From the NCBI RefSeq assembly GCF_000828475.1, contig NZ_AP014648.1:1891400-1955399 (forward strand): a stretch of 64,000 bases of DNA. The letters are read 5' to 3'. Below are positions 54,771-61,827 of the stretch, piece by piece. Made by a program: the position numbers and the translations under genes. The notes beneath the pieces are model-generated. The model was given only the letters and a program-made list of their open reading frames with translations. It ran no database searches and was not told the origin of the DNA. The stretch comes from Methyloceanibacter caenitepidi (lineage in GTDB: Bacteria > Pseudomonadota > Alphaproteobacteria > Rhizobiales > Methyloligellaceae). Every line of letters starts with the position of its first letter. Position 1 is the stretch's first letter.

Positions 54771-56516
54771 ATGGCACCGAATGACAGCTTTACGCGCAAC
54801 GGGCTGGAAATAAGCCGAAGCGAGTTCGTGCTGGAGAGCACCACTGACAGTGTTGCGGTACTCGATCGCGACTGGCGCATTCTCTACCGCAACAGACAAG
54901 CAATCGATCTTCTGAAGGGCCGCGACATCAGTATCGGAAGAAGCCTCTGGGAGGCGTTCCCGGAAGCGTTCGGCGGTCCATTTCATCAGAACTACACATG
55001 GGCGCTTGAGCACCAGAAGCCGGTGGTATTCGAAGAGTACTTGGCCTCGATGAATATCTGGTTCGAGGTTCATGCCTACCCGAGCGAGGAGACACTCACG
55101 CTGTTCTTCCGTGATGTCACGGAGAAGAGGCGCATCCGGGAGCAACTGACCTATCTTGCGCGGCACGACACGCTCACAGGCGCTTACAATAGAACGTATG
55201 CCCATGAGCGATTGGACGCTCTGCTTGAAGAGGTGCGCCGCAAAGATCAAGAGGCGGCGGTGCTGTATATCGACCTGGATCACTTCAAGGAGGTCAACGA
55301 TAGCTATGGGCATCCCTTCGGCGACGCGCTTCTTAAGGCAGTCGCAACGAGGATCAGGAGCCTTGCCAAGGACGACGATATCCTTGCGCGGCTGGGCGGC
55401 GACGAGTTTCTGCTGGTAACGCGTCACACGAGGCCGACGGAACGTCTGGAACGGTTGGCGGACAGCCTTATCGAGGCTCTCGGCGCGCCTTTCCATATCG
55501 ACGACTGTCAGGTGGAAATCGGCGCCAGCATCGGCATCGCGAGGGTTCCCAAAGACGGAAGCCAGACCGAGGAACTGCTCCAAAATTCGGATGCGGCGCT
55601 GTACTGGGCAAAGCGTGAGCGCAACAGCTATTGCTTTTTCGGGCAAGAAATGGCCGAGAAGGAGAGGGTGCGGCAAGAACTCAGAGCGGATCTGACACGC
55701 GCTCTTGATGGAGGGCAGTTGAAGCTCCATTACCAGCCGATCTTCCACGTCCGCTCCGAACGTCTCGTCAAATTTGAAGCGCTCCTGCGTTGGCATCATC
55801 CGGAACGCGGGCTCGTGTATCCGGGTGAGTTCATTCCGCTCGCGGAGGAAACGGGACTCATTACGGCCATCGGCGATTGGGTCATGAAGGAGGCTTGCGC
55901 CGAAGCCGCGACCTGGCCCCAGAACGTCGGCATTGGCATCAACCTCTCGCCCGCGCAATTTCGGCAAAGCCTTCCGTTCAAGATCGCGGATACACTCCAG
56001 AAGTCCGGCTTGCACCCGGACAGGCTCTACCTGGAGATCACCGAAACGGTTCTGCTTCAGAGCACAGCCGAGAATTTCGCTCTACTGGAACAGCTCAACT
56101 CTCTCGGCGTGAAGGTGGTGCTGGACGACTTCGGATCCGGCTATGCCTCGCTGGGCTACTTGCGCGAGTTTCCATTCCACGAGATCAAGATCGACCGGAC
56201 GTTCGTGGCCGACGACAGTCCCCAGGCCCAAGCCATTCTCGACTCCGTTACGCAGCTCGGTCATGCACTGGGCGCGCGCGTCACCGCCGAAGGCGTCGAG
56301 ACCATCGCGCAGCTGGAACGGGTGCGCGGGATCGGCTGCGACAAGGCGCAAGGCTTCCTGCTCGGCCGTCCGGTCGCCGCATCGGAGGTGCACAAATTCA
56401 TTCGGCTCGACAGCGCCCCCGATGTCATCCCGCATCGTGTGAGCTCGCGGAAGAGCACCTTTCGGACCATGCATCAGCCGGTACGGCAAACGAGGCTCAG
56501 CGGCGTCTTCCGCTGA
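54771..56516 (+). CDS. PAS-GGDEF-EAL cyclic-di-GMP protein
   Basis: 581 residues from ATG 54771 (GGGAGTTGTGAGA upstream). A PAS domain (about 15-120, DSVAVLDRDWRILYRNRQA) is followed by a GGDEF domain with intact GGDEF at 209-213; the inhibitory RxxD site is KDDD (Lys200 for Arg). The EAL domain starts at EAL 336-338 and keeps NLSPAQF, EITET, DDFGSGYASLGYL, IKIDRTFV and AEGVET, so phosphodiesterase activity is likely and cyclase activity possible. No membrane segment: the protein is cytosolic and the PAS domain probably senses a ligand. The upstream CtrA-like box suggests cell-cycle control. Confidence 0.93.
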   Translation: MAPNDSFTRNGLEISRSEFVLESTTDSVAVLDRDWRILYRNRQAIDLLKGRDISIGRSLWEAFPEAFGGPFHQNYTWALEHQKPVVFEEYLASMNIWFEVHAYPSEETLTLFFRDVTEKRRIREQLTYLARHDTLTGAYNRTYAHERLDALLEEVRRKDQEAAVLYIDLDHFKEVNDSYGHPFGDALLKAVATRIRSLAKDDDILARLGGDEFLLVTRHTRPTERLERLADSLIEALGAPFHIDDCQVEIGASIGIARVPKDGSQTEELLQNSDAALYWAKRERNSYCFFGQEMAEKERVRQELRADLTRALDGGQLKLHYQPIFHVRSERLVKFEALLRWHHPERGLVYPGEFIPLAEETGLITAIGDWVMKEACAEAATWPQNVGIGINLSPAQFRQSLPFKIADTLQKSGLHPDRLYLEITETVLLQSTAENFALLEQLNSLGVKVVLDDFGSGYASLGYLREFPFHEIKIDRTFVADDSPQAQAILDSVTQLGHALGARVTAEGVETIAQLERVRGIGCDKAQGFLLGRPVAASEVHKFIRLDSAPDVIPHRVSSRKSTFRTMHQPVRQTRLSGVFR

Positions 56517-56661
56517 CGGGAAGGCTCGGCGTCGACACCCACGCACCGACACCCCACAAAAGCCCCTGCGCGACAAACCGGCGCCGGACGCAAGAGAGGC
56601 GCCGATGCTTTTGCGCCGGCGCCTCCAGGTGTTCATTCGCGAATGAATACCGGTGGGCTTG

Positions 56662-56892
56662 CTAGCCCTCTTCAGCTTCCTCCATCGGATCGGGCTCGGC
56701 CGGAGCGTCGTCCATGCCCTCGTCGGCCGGGGCCTCATCCATCATGTCATCGGCCGGTGCCTCGTCGGTCATCCCTTCCTCGGCCATGGTGCCTTCTTCC
56801 ATGTCGTCCTGAGCGAAAGAGGGGGTCGACAGGGAGGCGGACCCAAGCAGTAACGCCGTTCCAAACATCAACGCACTAAAGAGCTTGAGCAT
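56662..56892 (-). CDS. Small secreted acidic protein
   Basis: 76 residues from ATG 56892 with AAGGAACGAAGAG upstream. Signal peptide to about residue 27 (LSTPSFA). The mature 49 residues are made of acidic repeats of the form DEAPAD and are methionine-rich (MEEGTMAEEGM). The extreme acidity could bind cations or basic partners; no family recognised. A longer frame upstream to 57345 is out of keeping with a signal peptide and is rejected. Confidence 0.66.
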   Translation of the reverse strand: MLKLFSALMFGTALLLGSASLSTPSFAQDDMEEGTMAEEGMTDEAPADDMMDEAPADEGMDDAPAEPDPMEEAEEG

Positions 56893-57283
56893 TCTCTTCG
56901 TTCCTTCGATTAGAGGCGCGGCCAGTCGCCGCGCAACGGAAAGTAGTGGGTCAAAAACGTCCCCTGACAAGTAGGAAAATGCAGACGTTCCGCGGAAAAA
57001 CGCTGGAGGAAGAAGATAGTTCCCTGAGCGGGATCGGAACCGGACACCGCGCGGTTCTCGAGACCGTTCCAGCGTCCCGGCCGGACCGGCGGCGCAGGCG
57101 AGACGCCGTGTTCCCGGCGGCGCTCCGCGCGTTCGTGACATGCATTTCACACGGACTGCGCCTATGCTCGCCTCAGCCCTGAACGGGCTCAACGGGAACA
57201 CGGCGGGCGGGACGGTGTTTGCCTCGTGGGTTTGCCGCGTATGCAACCCCGCCCAGCCGAAAGTCGAACATAGGGAGAGCGTC
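56893..57283. other. Intergenic gap with dispersed repeat
   Basis: About 390 bases between the divergent acidic-protein and anchored-protein genes. It contains the second copy of the 38-bp repeat (56945-56982) and presumably two promoters; no gene and no clear promoter boxes are seen. Confidence 0.5.
56945..56982. repeat. 38-bp dispersed repeat, copy 2
   Basis: AGTGGGTCAAAA, CCCTGACAAG, GGAAAATGC as in copy 1 at 53924. Around it AACGTC and GACGTT form an inverted pair, while copy 1 has a direct GCGAGCC pair at the same places, so the flanks differ while the core is kept. Confidence 0.55.
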
Positions 57284-57598
57284 ATGCCATATCTATCCGG
57301 TGTCCTAACCGGGATCATCCTCACCATCGTGGTCGTCTTCCTCATCGATCATGTGGGCGACGAGCCGGAAAGCCGCGACATCGTCAATTGGGACTATGTT
57401 GGCGGCGAACTTGGCCAGTCCGCGGGCAAGGTCGCCGACGAGGTGCGCGAGGAAGTGCACAAGGCAACGGCGCCGGAACCGGCCGAAGCGCCTGCGGCGG
57501 CACCCATGGCAGCGCCGGAGCCCGCGCCGGAGCCGGCTTCCGAGGCCATGCCTGAGACAGCGCCGGCCACGCCGCCCGCGACTACCGACACGCCATAA
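57284..57598 (+). CDS. Small membrane-anchored protein with Ala/Pro-rich tail
   Basis: 104 residues from ATG 57284 with AGGGAGAGCG upstream. One N-terminal membrane helix (YLSGVLTGIILTIVVVFLID) leads to a soluble segment (NWDYVGGELGQSAGKVADEVREE) and a low-complexity tail of Ala, Pro, Glu. No family recognised. Confidence 0.66.
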   Translation: MPYLSGVLTGIILTIVVVFLIDHVGDEPESRDIVNWDYVGGELGQSAGKVADEVREEVHKATAPEPAEAPAAAPMAAPEPAPEPASEAMPETAPATPPATTDTP

Positions 57599-57611
57599 GG
57601 CTTCTTTGTTT

Positions 57612-57763
57612 GCCCTACCGCGCTAACGCGCTACTTGAGGGCATTGTCGTTTGCCCTATCGCCTAGCGGCTACTTGAGGGCATTGTCGTTTGCCCTACCG
57701 CGCTAGCGCATTACTTGAGGGCTGGCTTTTTTGCGCGCTACCGCCTGGCGGCTGCTTGAGGGC
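57612..57763. repeat. Tandem 40-bp repeat with nested dyads, four copies
   Basis: Copies at 57612-57642, 57653-57681, 57692-57722 and 57733-57763. Each unit is GCCCT...CTACTTGAGGGC with an inner dyad; the first three are joined by the same ten-base spacer ATTGTCGTTT. The outer GCCCT/AGGGC pairs and inner stems vary in a compensating way (CGCGC/GCGCG in some, CCGC/GCGG in others). Copy 4 keeps the inner stem but has lost the left outer arm. Two more copies are at 59501-59571. Confidence 0.8.
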
Positions 57764-57792
57764 GTGAGTGTGCGGTCTTGGAGGCCGCGCGC

Positions 57793-58689
57793 CTAAAGCC
57801 CACGGGCCCAGGCCGGCCTCAACGGGGCCGCGTCCGGCGCGGCGATGGCAGCGCGCAATTCTTGCAGCAGGCGCGGCTTATCGGCGCCGAGCGTGCCCTT
57901 CAGGATCAGCCAGTTCGAGGCGTGATCGCTGCGGAAGACTGTCCGTTTCAGCTCTAGCTGGGACAGGAACCGCTCCATTTCCTGCATCAAGGCCAGCACG
58001 CTGAGCGGCTCGAAGTCGCCGAAATTTTCACGGAAGCGTGCCTCGCCTTGGGGGAAGCTGACCACAAGCGTGGCGAGATATTCAGGCTGCACGGCATTCA
58101 TCAGCGCGGCCGAGTTGTCGGCGTGCTGAGCCGACAGCGCCTGGCCGCCGAGGCCGTTGAGGATCATCACCGAGCGTTTGATCCCCGCCTCCTGCAGCTT
58201 CTGCAGCGACTCCCGCGTCGTCTCGAAGGTCTCGCCCTTGTTGACCCGCGCCAGGACGTCGTCGTCGCCGGATTCCGCCCCCACATAGACGAGCGACAGG
58301 CCGAGATCCCTCAGCTCCCGAAGCTCCGCCACCGATTTCTTCCGCAAGTTTCGCGGCAGGCAATAGCTCGAAACCCGCCGGACGCTCGGCAGCTCCTTCC
58401 GAACCGCCTCCAGAATGCCCACGAGCCGGCGGGTCGACAGCGTCAACGCATCGCCATCGGCCAGGAAGAGGCGCTCGACGCCGTTCCCCAGCCTTTCGGC
58501 GCAGTCCCGGATGTTGGCGAGCACTTCCTCCTGATCCCGCGGACGGAAACGCTTCTGCGGGGCGGTGTACATTTCGCAGAACGTGCACTTGTTCCAGGAG
58601 CAGCCGTCCGTGACAGGCAGGATCAACGACTGCGCTTCGCTCGGCGGGCGGTAGACGGGTTCGACATAGCGGATGGGGAGGGCGGTCAT
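57793..58689 (-). CDS. Radical SAM protein
   Basis: 298 residues. The cluster motif is C30-x4-C35-x2-C38 in GCSWNKCTFCEMY, one residue longer in the first gap than the classical CX3CX2C, a spacing I associate with one uncharacterised radical SAM family. Other motifs are LFLADGDALTLS, LVYVGAESGDDDVLARVNKG and MILNGLGG. No second domain. Reaction unknown. It starts 234 bases before the convergent CBS gene's end and is flanked by repeats on both sides. Confidence 0.85.
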   Translation of the reverse strand: MTALPIRYVEPVYRPPSEAQSLILPVTDGCSWNKCTFCEMYTAPQKRFRPRDQEEVLANIRDCAERLGNGVERLFLADGDALTLSTRRLVGILEAVRKELPSVRRVSSYCLPRNLRKKSVAELRELRDLGLSLVYVGAESGDDDVLARVNKGETFETTRESLQKLQEAGIKRSVMILNGLGGQALSAQHADNSAALMNAVQPEYLATLVVSFPQGEARFRENFGDFEPLSVLALMQEMERFLSQLELKRTVFRSDHASNWLILKGTLGADKPRLLQELRAAIAAPDAAPLRPAWARGL

Positions 58690-58778
58690 GGGTTCGCCAG
58701 CGGTTCCGATACGGGTGAAGCGGTGAGGGTAGAGTTTACTGTAAACAAGCGTGCCGAGGCTAATGTTTGCTCCCCGCC

Positions 58779-58807
58779 GTCATACCCGCGAAAGCGGGTA
58801 TCCAGTA
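58779..58807 (+). repeat. GTCAT-palindrome-ATCCAGTA element, copy 1
   Basis: GTCA, stem TACCCGC-gaaa-GCGGGTA (58783-58800), then TCCAGTA. It shares its ends with the two copies at 59590-59621 and 59942-59970. Palindromes of this kind are, from memory, frequent intergenic repeats in proteobacteria. Confidence 0.75.
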
Positions 58808-58922
58808 ACCCGTGCCGCGCCGGGTCCTTCGCCCTCGAGAGCCACGGTCTGGCAGCCGCGCGTCCTCTTTCGAACGAGCGACGTGCACAGCGCACGGCAG
58901 GTCTCTGGGCCATGGACACGTT

Positions 58923-59357
58923 TCAGGCCCGCCCCGCGACATAGTCCTTCAAGGCGTTGGCCTCCATCTCCATCTCGCCCAGCCGGTATTTGACCAGGTC
59001 CAGCATGTTGATGATCCCCGCGAGCGTGCCGTCCTCCGTCACCGGGATATAATGGATCTGATGCTCGTCCATGAGTTCCAGCACCCTGGACAACGGCGCG
59101 CCGATGTCGACGCTGACGACGTCGTGGGTCATCAGCTCGCGCAAGGGCCGGTCGACCACATCGCGGCCATGGGCTTTGAGCCCTTGGGCGATGTCGCGCT
59201 CCGTGATGATGCCGAGAATTTCGCTGCTGTCGTCGGTGACGACAAGGGCGCCGACATCGTCGATGTCGAGCTGGTTGATAACGTCATTGAGGGTGAGATC
59301 GGACTTGATGACTGGGACAAACGAGCCCTTGCCTTTGATCAGGCGTTTGACGCTCAT
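58923..59357 (-). CDS. CBS-domain protein
   Basis: 144 residues from ATG 59357 with a strong AAGGAGG seven bases upstream; a longer frame to 59417 adds a poor N-terminus. Two CBS motifs are seen: LTLNDVINQLDIDDVGALVV with GIITERDIAQGL, then MTHDVVSVDIGAPLSRVLEL with GIINMLDLVKYRL. Such stand-alone CBS pairs bind adenine nucleotides and act as energy or redox sensors. Partner unknown. Confidence 0.88.
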   Translation of the reverse strand: MSVKRLIKGKGSFVPVIKSDLTLNDVINQLDIDDVGALVVTDDSSEILGIITERDIAQGLKAHGRDVVDRPLRELMTHDVVSVDIGAPLSRVLELMDEHQIHYIPVTEDGTLAGIINMLDLVKYRLGEMEMEANALKDYVAGRA

Positions 59358-59500
59358 CGGACCACCTCCTTCTCCGGGACGTGACGTTTCCTCCGCATGA
59401 ACCGTGGCGACCGCCAAACGGCGGCCAAAGATATTGGAAGGCCCGGCGGTCTTTTCAAGGCCGGCCCGCCGCCTCGTTGGATACCCCGATGGCTTTCTTT

Positions 59501-59571
59501 GCGCGCTACCGCCTAGCGGCTGCTTGAGCGAGTCTTTCTTGCCCTATCGCGCTAGCGCGCTACTTGAGGGC
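59501..59571. repeat. Tandem 40-bp repeat, second cluster, two copies
   Basis: Copies at 59501-59531 and 59541-59571, again 40 bases apart, 1.7 kb from the first cluster and upstream of the CBS gene. The second is the most symmetrical: GCCCTAT, CGCGC-TA-GCGCG, CTACTTGAGGGC. Confidence 0.78.
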
Positions 59572-59589
59572 GGCAAGGAACCTCTCTTT

Positions 59590-59621
59590 GTCATCGCCCG
59601 GCTTGACCGGGCGATCCAGTA
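59590..59621 (+). repeat. GTCAT-palindrome-ATCCAGTA element, copy 2
   Basis: GTCA, stem TCGCCCGG-cttga-CCGGGCGA (59594-59614), then TCCAGTA. It ends 17 bases before the GTG of the GIY-YIG gene, in the opposite orientation to copy 3 on the gene's far side. Confidence 0.75.
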
Positions 59622-59638
59622 CTCACCAATTTAGCGAT

Positions 59639-59938
59639 GTGAAAGACCATCGCTACTACGTCTACATGCTCGCGAGCCGCATCGGCGGCACGCTCTACGT
59701 TGGTGTGACCAACGATCTCATCCGGCGTATTCACGAACACAGAACCAAAGCTGTTGAAGGCTTCACCAAGCGATACGGCGTTGCGCGACTCGTCTACTTT
59801 GAACAGTTCGACGACATCACGGTCGCGATCGAACGCGAAAAGCGGCTCAAGAAATGGAGACGCGCGTGGAAGGTCAAGCTCATTAAGGAGCATAATCCCA
59901 ACTGGGACGACCTCTACGCATCGATCACAAGCGCCTGA
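59639..59938 (+). CDS. GIY-YIG single-domain nuclease
   Basis: 99 residues from GTG 59639; an upstream frame would translate the palindrome and is rejected. The domain shows YYVYMLASR (GIY-like strand), LYVGVTNDLIRRIHEHR (YIG strand and catalytic Arg), GFTKRYGVARLVYFEQ and AIEREKRLKKWRR with the metal-binding glutamate. This is the UPF0213/YhbQ-like group with no further domain. It is closely framed by two inverted copies of the GTCAT-palindrome element (17 and 3 bases away), which looks like a mobile or repeat-associated unit. Confidence 0.85.
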   Translation: MKDHRYYVYMLASRIGGTLYVGVTNDLIRRIHEHRTKAVEGFTKRYGVARLVYFEQFDDITVAIEREKRLKKWRRAWKVKLIKEHNPNWDDLYASITSA

Positions 59939-59941
59939 GTC

Positions 59942-59970
59942 TACTGGATGCCCGCCTTCGCGGGCATGAC
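59942..59970 (-). repeat. GTCAT-palindrome-ATCCAGTA element, copy 3
   Basis: On the minus strand GTCA, stem ATGCCCGC-gaag-GCGGGCAT, then CCAGTA. It begins three bases after the GIY-YIG stop codon. With copy 2 it brackets the gene. Confidence 0.75.
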
Positions 59971-60570
59971 AGCCGAGAGTCAAATGCGCACGCCAAGGCA
60001 TCCCGTCGCGTAGACACGACAAGGGCGCGGCAGATTCTCTACGTCTCAAAACAACAGCCCTCACGCAGTGGGGACTTCGTCCCGAAGGGACTTGCGGGGC
60101 GCTGGTCGGCCGCCGTCCTGTATTAGTATTGGGCAGCCTTCCGGCGCCCCGCATGGCGTTTGGACAGTGCTTCGCACACGCTACTAAACCTGCGCGAAGC
60201 TCGCCTCGACGCCGCAGCGATGTTTTAGAGCCCCATGCCGCACGGCTTACCTCCAGTGGCACAGGCACGCGCGAAGCGCACGCACCTCACCCGACGACCC
60301 ACGCGTTACAACGCAGGTGGGCGGATTAGGGACCCCCGAGGCTGGTCCGTTAGCCGCGACGCGGTTGTCCGGGCTTGCTCATTCTCATCGGGCCCATCCG
60401 TACCGCGCCACCCCGGGCGCTGCATCCCCCGCCCCGAGAGCAGACGGTCTGCAGCTCGCGTCCTCATCGAACGAGGGATGAAGGCAGTCTACGGCAGGCT
60501 TCGGGGAGGGGGATAAGAGTTTTTGAGGTGCGGACGTCAGCCCGGGGCCGCGGGCCATCATTTATCTAAT
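59971..60570. other. Hairpin-rich region without a supportable gene
   Basis: About 600 bases between the GIY-YIG unit and the three-gene cassette. Open frames here are short, have poor starts and no family features. The DNA holds many potential stems: GGGAC-ttc-GTCCC near 60080, GGGGCGC...GCGCCCC enclosing about 50 bases near 60095-60160, and CCCACGCGTT...ACGCAGGTGGG near 60300. It may be an RNA gene, a degraded element or a dispersed repeat. No tRNA, tmRNA or RNase P signature was found. Confidence 0.5.
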
Positions 60571-60590
60571 CACAAAATGTCAGGCGCATC

Positions 60591-60621
60591 TTGAAATCCA
60601 ATGAAGCACGTCATATATAAT
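60591..60621 (+). promoter_or_regulatory. Promoter of the three-gene cassette
   Basis: TTGAAA at 60591-60596 is followed by TATATA at 17 bases or TATAAT (60616-60621) at 19 bases. The region is strikingly AT-rich against its surroundings and ends 31 bases before the first ATG, a near-consensus sigma-70 promoter. Confidence 0.6.
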
Positions 60622-60652
60622 AAGAAACTTAGTTCATAGAAAAGGATTTTCG

Positions 60653-61237
60653 ATGGCCAAGATCTATCGGGCTCTCCCACCCGAGGCTGAGTCGACATCG
60701 GGGGGCACAGCTTCGCTTGGTGACAGCAACGCCGCAAAAGCGGAGTTCGAAGCAATGAAGATAATCCACCAGGTACTTGAGCCCCTTGCCCCGCAGGCAA
60801 GGGAGCGCGTGATCAAGTATATTGTCAGTCTTCTTGAAATCGGTGTGACGATTGCCGAATCCGGAATCACGGACACCAGCGATGCCGATGTGGCGGCAGC
60901 CGATGAAGCTGCCAAGAGTGCGGCCTCATATTCCTCATTTGCAGACCTATACGATGCGGCCGATCCAGAAACTGGCGCGGAGAAGGCTTTGGTCGCTGGC
61001 TATTGGCTTCAAGTCTGCGAGCAAAGTGACACGTTCACGGCCCAGGCCGCAAACAAGCTGCTCACAAACCTCGGGCACAAGATCGCCAACATCACGCTCG
61101 CCTTCGCTCCGCATCAGACTTCTAGGCCGGCTTTGGTGCTTCAGGTGTCCAAGAGTGGAAGAAGTCAGCAGGCGCGTAAGACCCTGAAACTAAGCCGAGC
61201 GGGCTTAAACCGAGTTGAGGAGATGATCAATGAATAG
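60653..61237 (+). CDS. Cassette protein A, unrecognised, C-terminal winged-helix-like domain
   Basis: 194 residues from ATG 60653, with AAAGGA eight bases upstream. The N-terminus is polar; a helical block FEAMKIIHQVLEPLAPQARERVIKYIVSLL follows (read in parts, about 32-61), then an Ala-rich linker and a C-terminal domain (about 95-192): FADLYDAADPETGAEKALVAG, YWLQVCEQSDTFTAQAANKL and LKLSRAGLNRVEEM. The last domain looks like a winged helix and resembles the end of protein B. Function unknown. Its stop overlaps the start of gene B by eight bases. Confidence 0.8.
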   Translation: MAKIYRALPPEAESTSGGTASLGDSNAAKAEFEAMKIIHQVLEPLAPQARERVIKYIVSLLEIGVTIAESGITDTSDADVAAADEAAKSAASYSSFADLYDAADPETGAEKALVAGYWLQVCEQSDTFTAQAANKLLTNLGHKIANITLAFAPHQTSRPALVLQVSKSGRSQQARKTLKLSRAGLNRVEEMINE

Positions 61238-61826
61238 CGACACTGATCCGGCCAAGATTCATATTGACTTGCGGCGTGGCGTAATCGAGGCCGAGGGGGA
61301 CGCTGCCTTCGTGAAGGAAGTCTACGAGGACTTCAAGGCGAAGGTCCTTGAGGCAAAGCTGGAGCCCCTTGCGCCTCAGCCGTCAAGCAGTATGGCACTC
61401 AATCCGCCACCCGAGATTGACCAACCGACTGCAAAGACCAAGGGCAAGACTAAGAACAAGGCCAAGGGCAAGGGCGCTGCGTCCGCAAAGAACGGCAAGT
61501 TGGACAAGGACCTGAATCTCTATGGCGGCGACGGCGCCCCCTCGCTGAAGGACTACCTCGCCGGTTTCGAGGTCAAGAACAACAAGCACAAGAACGTTGT
61601 GTTTATCTCGTACCTCAAAGACAAGCTTGAGCTTGAGCCTATCAATATCGACCACATCTTTACGTGCTACCACGTTGTGGACAAGCTCCCAAAGGCGCTG
61701 AGGCAGAGCCTCTACGACACCGGTGCTGATGGCTACATCTACTTCTCGGTAGACGACCCTGACATCACCCTCGCTCCAGGCGGCATGAACTGGCTCAAGG
61801 ATAACGTAAAGCCCCAGGCAGCCTGA
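61230..61826 (+). CDS. Cassette protein B, unrecognised, basic linker and winged-helix-like end
   Basis: 198 residues. The N-terminal 45 residues (HIDLRRGVIEAEGDAAFVKEVYEDF) look like a small conserved domain; residues about 66-90 are a lysine-rich linker (TKGKTKNKAKGKGAASAK); the C-terminal 90 residues (SLKDYLAGFEVKNNKHKN, VVFISYLKDKLELEPINIDHI, ITLAPGGMNWLKD) form a winged-helix-like fold resembling that of protein A. Function unknown. It ends one base before gene C. Confidence 0.8.
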   Translation: MNSDTDPAKIHIDLRRGVIEAEGDAAFVKEVYEDFKAKVLEAKLEPLAPQPSSSMALNPPPEIDQPTAKTKGKTKNKAKGKGAASAKNGKLDKDLNLYGGDGAPSLKDYLAGFEVKNNKHKNVVFISYLKDKLELEPINIDHIFTCYHVVDKLPKALRQSLYDTGADGYIYFSVDDPDITLAPGGMNWLKDNVKPQAA

Positions 61827-61827
61827 C

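Noticed and set aside
57612..57763. Possible CRISPR array
   Set aside because: Units are about 30 bases with regular spacing, but the spacers are ten bases and identical, the units are imperfect, and there are no cas genes. It is a tandem palindromic repeat.
59564..59638. Longer start for the GIY-YIG gene
   Set aside because: The extra 25 residues are the translation of the palindromic repeat and would not be conserved.
59971..60570. tmRNA or RNase P RNA
   Set aside because: Neither the tmRNA tRNA-like ends nor the RNase P core (GAGGAAAGTCC-type) is present on either strand.
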